In this document: positions 1 through 7,272 of the stretch, piece by piece
Layout of the letters: each line of letters begins with the position of its first letter
Position numbering within the stretch: the stretch's first letter is position 1
NCBI GenBank assembly: GCA_003695015.1
Contig: RFJD01000603.1
Coordinates: forward strand, 1-7,272
DNA from: Verrucomicrobiota bacterium
GTDB taxonomy: Bacteria; Verrucomicrobiota; Verrucomicrobiia; Limisphaerales; J093
DNA length: 7,272 nt
Direction: 5' to 3'
Translations under genes and position numbers: made by a program
Notes under the pieces: generated by a model
Database searches by the model: none
Told to the model about the DNA's origin: nothing
Seen by the model: only the letters and a program-made list of their open reading frames with translations

Positions 1-842
1 CTCAGGGATGCCTTGCGCCGGGCGCTGCCGAAAGGCCACTCGCTGGCCAGCTTCACCAGCCCGGCCTTGACCGGGTTGGCTTCGATGTAGCGGACGGTTT
101 GGGCATAGTGCTCGGCGTTGCGGATGTAGCGGTCGTGATACTCGCGGAACCAGAACGGACCGGACCGGCCGAGGAGTTTGTTGGCTTCGGAGGCGGTGAA
201 GGACTTCCAGGAATGCACGACGTCGGCCAAGGGCCAGCCTTGGCGTGTCTCGATGAGCACATGGACGTGATTGGGCATGACACACCAGGCCAGCAGGCGG
301 TAGCGCTGGCCGTCGAAATGGAGCAGGGCGTTCTCGACCAGTCCGGCGATGCGGGGATCGCGCAGCCAACATGCGCCGTGGCCGGCGTCCTCGTACTGCT
401 CGATGCGCCGTCGCAGTTCGATCTGGCGATCGGCCAAGCGATCATCCCCCGCATTCCGGGCAGCACGGCCCCTTCGCCCCTTGGGAGCGCCGCCATCCTT
501 GGCGGCGTGTGCCGCCGGCTGGGAAGCCGGCGCTCCCCGGGGTGGCTGGGAAATCGGCGCTCCCGGAGCGCCGGCGTCTCTGCCGGCTCTTGCAGCGCTG
601 GGATCTCTGCCGGCCGTTGGAGCGCCGGCATCCTTGCCGGCCCTTGGAGCGCAGGCATCCTTGCCGGCGCGGTCCCAGGGACCTTTGCCTATCGCCGTCA
701 GGCCCAACTCCGCCTGCCATTGGGCGACCATCTCCTGCGGCACGGCATCGTGGAGCCGGAAAGTGACGAATTGGATCATGCCGGGATGATCCCAGTGGGG
801 CAGATAACCCCGAGAATGCCAGCCGCGGTGCGGTTCGGGTGA
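1..842 (-). mobile_element. RAYT (REP-associated tyrosine transposase, Y1/HUH) domain within the methyltransferase frame
   Basis: Residues about 432-711 of the fused frame match the RAYT family, relatives of IS200/IS605 TnpA that act on single-stranded REP hairpins. The order of blocks is RGYLPHWDHPG (442-452), IQFVTFRLHD (454-463), LRRRIEQYEDAGHGACWL (574-591), then RYRLLAWCVMPNHVHVLIE (611-629). The last block carries the HUH metal-binding pair H623 and H625. Next come FWFREYHDRYIRN (about 656-668) and TVRYIEANPVKAGL (680-693), where Y683 is the best candidate nucleophile. All family blocks I recall are present, so the domain looks intact, except that residues about 488-556 between the first strand-forming block and the following helix are repeat-encoded. 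No convincing separate start is visible; an in-frame GTG at 857-855 is possible. The RAYT probably ends just beyond the left edge. Confidence 0.8.
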
Positions 843-2135
843 GCTGACGTTGGTCACGACGCGGGAAGTCTCCCGGCTGGCCGGGACATACGATGGCTGA
901 CCGACGGTCGGAGCGCTGCCATCCGTGGCGGCGTCTGCTGCCGGCTGGGAAGCCAGCGCTCCTTGGGCCGGCCGGGAAGCCAGCGCTCCTTGGGCCGGCT
1001 GGGAAGCCGGCGCTCCGAGGGTTGGTTGGGAAATCGGTGCACCGGGAGCGCTGCCATCCTTGGCGGCATCTGCTGCCGGCAAAGATGCCGGCGCTCCTTG
1101 GGCCGGCTGGGAAGCCGGCGCTCCCAAGGGTGGTTGGGAAGCCGGCGCTCCCGGGGGCGGGGCTTCCAGTTCCACCTCGACCCAGGCCTCCTTGCCCTTC
1201 TTGGTCGAGAGCATGAAGGTCGAGGCCAGCGGCACGTCCACATGGCGGAAGGCGGGGTTGGGGCTCTTGACCGTCCGCGCCCAGAGCCAGGCGATGACGG
1301 TCAACTCGCGGCCCTCGTACTTCTTCAGGTCGGGCCGCTCGCGCACCATCGCGGGTGTGACGGTCACCTTGGGGTAGAGGTGGCCGATGCGCTTTTCGGC
1401 CTCGTCGCGCATCCATTGGCCGTAGTAGCGCACGTCCTCGGCCAGGCCCTGCGCGCCTTTCCACTTCCGGGCAAGGAGGGTCTTCTCCGCCCGGGCGGCG
1501 GGGTTCACCGGCGGCAGGCCGGCAAACCGGGGCGGGATCTCGATCATGGCCTTGTTGATGAGCACGGCCACGGGGTTGAGGTCGGAGGCGTACGCTTCGA
1601 GCCCGAGCCGCTGGGCCTCCAGCGGCAACGCCCCGCCGCCGGCAAAGGGATCGTGGAAGGCGGGGAGGCGGTCGGGGTTGAAGAGTTCGGCGGCACGGGG
1701 ATGGCCGGCGTGGTCCCGACAGGTCCGGCGCCAGCTCTTGCGGATTTCCTCCCGGGCCTGTTCGAGGAGGCGTTCGTTGGTGGTGTTTTCCCACCGGACC
1801 AGTTGTTCGAGGAGCCGGAAGAGGCGCTGGCGTTCGAGGTCGGCCAAGATTTCGTCGAAGCCGGGGTGGCGTTCGCCGGGGCGGAGCCGGCGGCCGAAGC
1901 GGCGTTCGGCCTCGAGGACCAAAGGCGGCCGGGCCCGCAGTTCATCGAGGTAGGCGGAGGGGTCATCGACCATCTGGGCGAAGATGACGGCCCGGGCGGC
2001 GGCCAAGGGGCGCCGGGCCCACCAGAGGTGGAGGGTGGAGGGATGGCCGTGGCGGATGGACTTCTCGCGGGCGGAAGCCGCGTTGATGGCATCCAGCGGC
2101 AGGGCGACTTCAATGAGCTTCTTGCGGGGAGTCAT
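1..2135 (-). CDS. DUF1156 DNA methyltransferase N-terminal part fused in frame to a RAYT transposase (3' end off window)
   Basis: I read every codon from the ATG at 2135-2133 to position 3: 711 codons, no stop. Residues 1-324 look like a DUF1156-type DNA methyltransferase. The DUF1156 signature around residues 24-43 includes SIRHGHPSTLHLWWARRP. The SAM-binding motif I is DPFAGGG (162-168), followed by YASDLNP (182-188). A third family block, LWARTVKSPNP, is at 284-294, and STKKGKEAWVE is at 310-320. Such enzymes are predicted adenine methyltransferases protecting host DNA in defence islands; the substrate base is inferred. The catalytic (D/N)PPY motif has not appeared by residue 324. From about residue 325 the frame enters repeat-encoded GAPASQPA-type peptide, then from about 430 a RAYT domain running to the edge. 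The start overlaps the stop of the preceding small ORF as ATGA; no clear Shine-Dalgarno. Whether the methyltransferase C-terminus resumes beyond the edge is unknown. The gene may be a true fusion or a methyltransferase broken by insertion. Confidence 0.85.
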   Translation of the reverse strand, partial: MTPRKKLIEVALPLDAINAASAREKSIRHGHPSTLHLWWARRPLAAARAVIFAQMVDDPSAYLDELRARPPLVLEAERRFGRRLRPGERHPGFDEILADLERQRLFRLLEQLVRWENTTNERLLEQAREEIRKSWRRTCRDHAGHPRAAELFNPDRLPAFHDPFAGGGALPLEAQRLGLEAYASDLNPVAVLINKAMIEIPPRFAGLPPVNPAARAEKTLLARKWKGAQGLAEDVRYYGQWMRDEAEKRIGHLYPKVTVTPAMVRERPDLKKYEGRELTVIAWLWARTVKSPNPAFRHVDVPLASTFMLSTKKGKEAWVEVELEAPPPGAPASQPPLGAPASQPAQGAPASLPAADAAKDGSAPGAPISQPTLGAPASQPAQGALASRPAQGALASQPAADAATDGSAPTVGQPSYVPASRETSRVVTNVSSPEPHRGWHSRGYLPHWDHPGMIQFVTFRLHDAVPQEMVAQWQAELGLTAIGKGPWDRAGKDACAPRAGKDAGAPTAGRDPSAARAGRDAGAPGAPISQPPRGAPASQPAAHAAKDGGAPKGRRGRAARNAGDDRLADRQIELRRRIEQYEDAGHGACWLRDPRIAGLVENALLHFDGQRYRLLAWCVMPNHVHVLIETRQGWPLADVVHSWKSFTASEANKLLGRSGPFWFREYHDRYIRNAEHYAQTVRYIEANPVKAGLVKLASEWPFGSARRKASL
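484..668. repeat. REP array 1: seven GGAG-headed hairpin units inside the RAYT coding region
   Basis: Seven 23-nt units. Plus-oriented (GGAGCG head then hairpin): 484-506, 565-587, 592-614 (head GCAG), 619-641, 646-668. Minus-oriented: 514-536 and a degenerate copy at 541-563. The clean hairpins are GCCGGCA-TCCT-TGCCGGC at 619-641, GCCGGCT-GGGA-AGCCGGC at 514-536, and GCCGCCA-TCCT-TGGCGGC at 484-506. In the last, both arms changed together so pairing is kept. Same-orientation units step by 27 bp (565, 592, 619, 646). The opposed pair at 484/514 is separated by 7 nt. All offsets are multiples of three, so the minus-strand coding frame is kept and reads AGKDAGAP or GAPASQP peptides. A tetranucleotide GGAG or GTAG before a hairpin is a known hallmark of REPs handled by RAYTs. 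Confidence 0.85.
910..1151. repeat. REP array 2: nine GGAG-headed hairpin units between the methyltransferase and RAYT parts
   Basis: Same family as the array at 484-668. Plus-oriented units: 910-932 and 1045-1067. Minus-oriented units: 940-962, 967-989, 994-1016, 1021-1043 (degenerate), 1075-1097, 1102-1124, 1129-1151. The layout is two blocks, each starting with one plus unit, a 7-nt spacer (GTCTGCT or ATCTGCT), then minus units at 27-bp steps: four in the first block, three in the second. The second block follows the first after one base. The unit at 1075-1097 carries an A/T closing pair and a different loop from its neighbours, yet still pairs perfectly (GCCGGCA-AAGA-TGCCGGC). The array encodes residues about 325-408 of the fused frame without a stop and coincides with the border of the methyltransferase part. 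Confidence 0.85.
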
Positions 2136-2560
2136 GGTCGGGGGGTGATTGGCTGCAGGTATCCTGGCTGCCCTGACTGTTTTGGTCTGTGGTGCAGCCA
2201 TCCTGGCTGCCCTGATTGGTTGCAGGCCGGGAGTCTGCTTTTGGAGTGCGGTCCCGCGGCGGCGGGACCGCTTTCCAAAGCGCCGGAGGGCCGGTGCACT
2301 CCAAGACGCCAGCGTCCTGCGTTGGCCCACTTCCTTTCCCACATTGCCCGTCCTGATCTGATGGCAGGTGGGAAGAAGAATGCAGCATATTGGAAGCCTG
2401 CACCACACTGCCTGCCGGGCTCCGGCAGGCAAAAGGTCGGAAAGCAAATGCCGCCTTCGAGGTGGAGATGGGGCAGCTCATCCCGGCAACGCATGGGCGC
2501 CCACGCGTTTCGCAACGCCTCGAAGTCGGCATCGGTGACGGGTGGTGGTTGGGCGTCCAT
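2132..2560 (-). CDS. small ORF between helicase and methyltransferase, tail encoded by repeats (doubtful gene)
   Basis: A 142-codon frame begins with ATG at 2560-2558, 20 nt after the helicase stop, and ends in a TGA that overlaps the methyltransferase start as ATGA at 2135-2132. Both spacings suit an operon with translational coupling. The first 38 or so residues (starting MDAQPPPVTDADFEALRNAW) are not repeat-derived, and I recognise no family. The remainder is translated palindromic repeat: the 9-bp hairpin, composite element copy A, and two GQPG-containing repeats. No Shine-Dalgarno precedes the start. It could be a short gene whose 3' end was replaced or extended by repeats. It could equally be non-coding spacer that stays open by chance in GC-rich DNA; the ATGA junction is the main argument for translation. 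Confidence 0.3.
   Translation of the reverse strand: MDAQPPPVTDADFEALRNAWAPMRCRDELPHLHLEGGICFPTFCLPEPGRQCGAGFQYAAFFFPPAIRSGRAMWERKWANAGRWRLGVHRPSGALESGPAAAGPHSKSRLPACNQSGQPGWLHHRPKQSGQPGYLQPITPRP
2155..2215. repeat. two 22-bp direct repeats, 39 bp apart, with a hairpin
   Basis: Positions 2155-2176 and 2194-2215 differ at only two bases. Both contain ATCCTGGCTGCCCTGA. The second copy folds as GCAGCCA-TCC-TGGCTGC (2194-2210, perfect 7-bp stem); in the first copy the left arm has decayed. The repeats lie 20-80 bp upstream of the methyltransferase start, so on the transcript they fall in its leader. The 39-bp offset is a multiple of three, as in the other arrays. They look like another REP-type family without the GGAG head. 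Confidence 0.6.
2222..2340. repeat. composite palindromic element, copy A (intergenic)
   Basis: The core at 2243-2302 is 60 bp, bounded by GGAGTGC and its reverse complement GCACTCC. It holds two hairpins: a perfect 10-bp stem GCGGTCCCGC/GCGGGACCGC (2248-2257 with 2262-2271, loop GGCG) and a 7-bp stem with one G-T pair (2280-2286 with 2291-2297). The left flank (2222-2242) is a small GCAGGC hairpin followed by TTTT. The right flank (2303-2340) contains the palindrome GACGCCAGCGTC and then CCCACTTCCTTTCCC. The same flank-core-flank arrangement recurs at 3482-3600 with the core inverted. With a GGAG head at each outer end, it has the layout of a paired REP (BIME). Confidence 0.85.
2410..2430. 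repeat. isolated perfect 9-bp hairpin
   Basis: GCCTGCCGG (2410-2418) and CCGGCAGGC (2422-2430) pair perfectly around a GCT loop. It lies about 150 bp downstream of the helicase stop. No T-run follows on the minus strand, so it lacks the tail of an intrinsic terminator; the run of A follows on the plus strand. It resembles the GCAGGC hairpins flanking the composite elements and is best taken as another REP-like palindrome. Confidence 0.55.
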
Positions 2561-2580
2561 GGTGTTGGTTGGTGTCCCGA

Positions 2581-6531
<3,951 letters not shown>

Positions 6532-6547
6532 GACATCTGCCGCCCGG

Positions 6548-6576
6548 ATTTCAACGGCAGGGCCGCCATGAGACAA
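6548..6576 (-). promoter_or_regulatory. weak candidate promoter for the helicase-methyltransferase operon
   Basis: On the minus strand TTGTCT (6576-6571) and TGAAAT (6553-6548) match the sigma-70 -35 and -10 consensus at 4 of 6 bases each, with an ideal 17-bp spacer. The -10 would end 16 bp before the helicase ATG, giving a nearly leaderless transcript, which fits the missing Shine-Dalgarno. In DNA this GC-rich such a match could still be chance. Confidence 0.2.
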
Positions 6577-6638
6577 GCCGGGGAACGTCCGGCCACGTCG
6601 GTCGATTCCGCGGGCGCCCACCGCCAGTGCGTTGTGGT

Positions 6639-6714
6639 GCGGGCTTCCCGCCTGCGTTGGTTCGTCGGATGCTTCGGCTGCCGGGGCCCAACGCAAGGGC
6701 CGGCTTCCCCCGGC
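6639..6714. repeat. cluster of short inverted repeats in the isomerase-helicase gap
   Basis: Three inverted repeats lie between the isomerase stop and the helicase start: GCGGG-CTT-CCCGC (6639-6651); TGCGTTGG (6653-6660) with CCAACGCA (6688-6695); and GCCGG-CTTCCC-CCGGC (6699-6714 region). They could end isomerase transcription or be decayed REP units. No T-run follows any of them on the minus strand, and none has a GGAG head. The rest of this 222-bp gap shows nothing I can name. Confidence 0.35.
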
Positions 6715-6753
6715 GTCGCCGTTGTCCCGCCGGCCGTCGTCATCCCTCCGCGC

Positions 6754-7272
6754 TCAGGCGGCGCTTCTCCCGTCCTCGTCCGTCACGGCCACGAACGGGC
6801 GTTTCAACAGGGCCGCCACCCGGCGGAGCACCGGCAGGACGTGGCCGACGCCCAGGGCGCAATGGTGCGTGGGCGCCTCGGCGCACCAGCGGTTGACGAA
6901 CTCTACCATCCGGCAGGGGAACCGGATCCGGCTGTTGGTGTTGCCGATCTGGAGCGTCGGGCCCGGGATGCTTTCGCCCTCGGCCGCCAAGAGCTTCAGT
7001 TCGCCCCCCGCCGTCTGGGTCACGGCCAGGAGCGTGACCGGTCCCAGCTTGACGCGGGCTTCGACGCTCACGCCGTAGCCGCGTTTGCCATGGTAGAGGC
7101 CCAGCCCGCGCAGGATCGGCCGGCCTTCGGCGATCTGCAGGTGGAACGGCCCGTCGTGGCCCATGAGCAGGAAGTCCTCGTCGAAGTCCATGGCGTAGAA
7201 CTCGGTGTAACTGCCGCCGCAGCCGAGCAGGTCCATGATCTTCATCGCCTGGCAGTTCTTGAGATCGCCCTC
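6754..7272 (-). CDS. L-fucose/L-arabinose isomerase-family protein, C-terminal part
   Basis: The frame is open to the right edge and gives 172 residues, stopping at 6756-6754. The fragment starts EGDLKNCQAMKIMDLLG and continues GGSYTEFYAMDF, LLMGHDGPFHL, then GLYHGKRGYGVSVEA, the AEGESIPGPTLQIGNTNSR block, and a terminal APTHHCALGVGH. This pattern belongs to the L-fucose/L-arabinose isomerase fold, which interconverts aldoses and ketoses with a bound divalent metal. The GHDGP histidine and the THH pair near the C-terminus are likely metal or substrate ligands by analogy with arabinose isomerase; that assignment is inference. The substrate cannot be told from this part. An ATG at 7245 lies inside the conserved region and is not the start. 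This is a sugar-metabolism gene with no evident link to the helicase operon, so the gap at 6532-6753 probably marks the edge of the defence module. Confidence 0.85.
   Translation of the reverse strand, partial: EGDLKNCQAMKIMDLLGCGGSYTEFYAMDFDEDFLLMGHDGPFHLQIAEGRPILRGLGLYHGKRGYGVSVEARVKLGPVTLLAVTQTAGGELKLLAAEGESIPGPTLQIGNTNSRIRFPCRMVEFVNRWCAEAPTHHCALGVGHVLPVLRRVAALLKRPFVAVTDEDGRSAA

Noticed and set aside
910..1151. Regularly spaced 27-bp repeats considered as a CRISPR array
   Set aside because: Units occur in both orientations, the gaps are mostly only 4 nt and similar to each other, and no spacer-sized unique sequence lies between them.
442..1794. Minus-strand frame of 450 codons rich in SAGFPAG repeats
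   Set aside because: It is an out-of-phase reading of the arrays and the methyltransferase gene. The true frame carries the methyltransferase and RAYT motifs.
2410..2430. Perfect hairpin considered as the helicase terminator
   Set aside because: No run of T follows on the coding strand and the next gene is apparently co-transcribed; it resembles the other palindromes.

Overview
The window is GC-rich, and every gene I can support lies on the minus strand, so gene order reads from high to low coordinates. The base composition, short GGAG-headed palindromes scattered through genes, and Ala/Gly/Pro-rich peptides encoded by them fit a high-GC environmental bacterium. I would guess Verrucomicrobiota, but no rRNA or other marker is present, so that is inference.

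Layout, in order of transcription. (1) 7272-6754: the C-terminal 172 residues of an L-fucose/L-arabinose isomerase-family protein; its start lies beyond the right edge. (2) 6753-6532: a 222-bp gap with inverted repeats and one weak promoter candidate. (3) 6531-2581: a 1316-residue SNF2/DEAH-type helicase ending in a DUF3883 (NOV_C) domain. (4) 2580-2136: a spacer dense in palindromic repeats. It also holds a doubtful 142-codon ORF whose stop overlaps the next start as ATGA. (5) 2135 to the left edge: a 711-codon frame without a stop. It starts as a DUF1156 DNA methyltransferase and continues in the same frame into a REP-associated tyrosine transposase (RAYT, Y1/HUH family). This frame is easily missed because it has no stop inside the window.

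A large DUF3883 helicase followed by a DUF1156 methyltransferase is typical of anti-phage modification/helicase islands: class 1 DISARM-like (DrmD plus an adenine methylase) or the DUF1156/DUF499 type. The genes that would decide between them lie beyond the left edge.

The unusual part is the repeat system laid over this module. Sixteen 23-nt GGAG-headed hairpin units (two degenerate) form two arrays at 484-668 and 910-1151. Their start-to-start offsets are 24, 27 or 30 bp, so they never break the reading frame. One array separates the methyltransferase part from the RAYT; the other sits inside the RAYT domain. A second element, a 60-bp palindrome pair, occurs once between the genes and once in frame inside the helicase. 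Its inner 60 bp are inverted between the two copies (57/60 identical), while the flanks stay in direct orientation. GGAG-headed hairpins are what RAYTs are known to act on, so the window may show a transposase together with its substrate repeats, inserted in frame into a defence operon.
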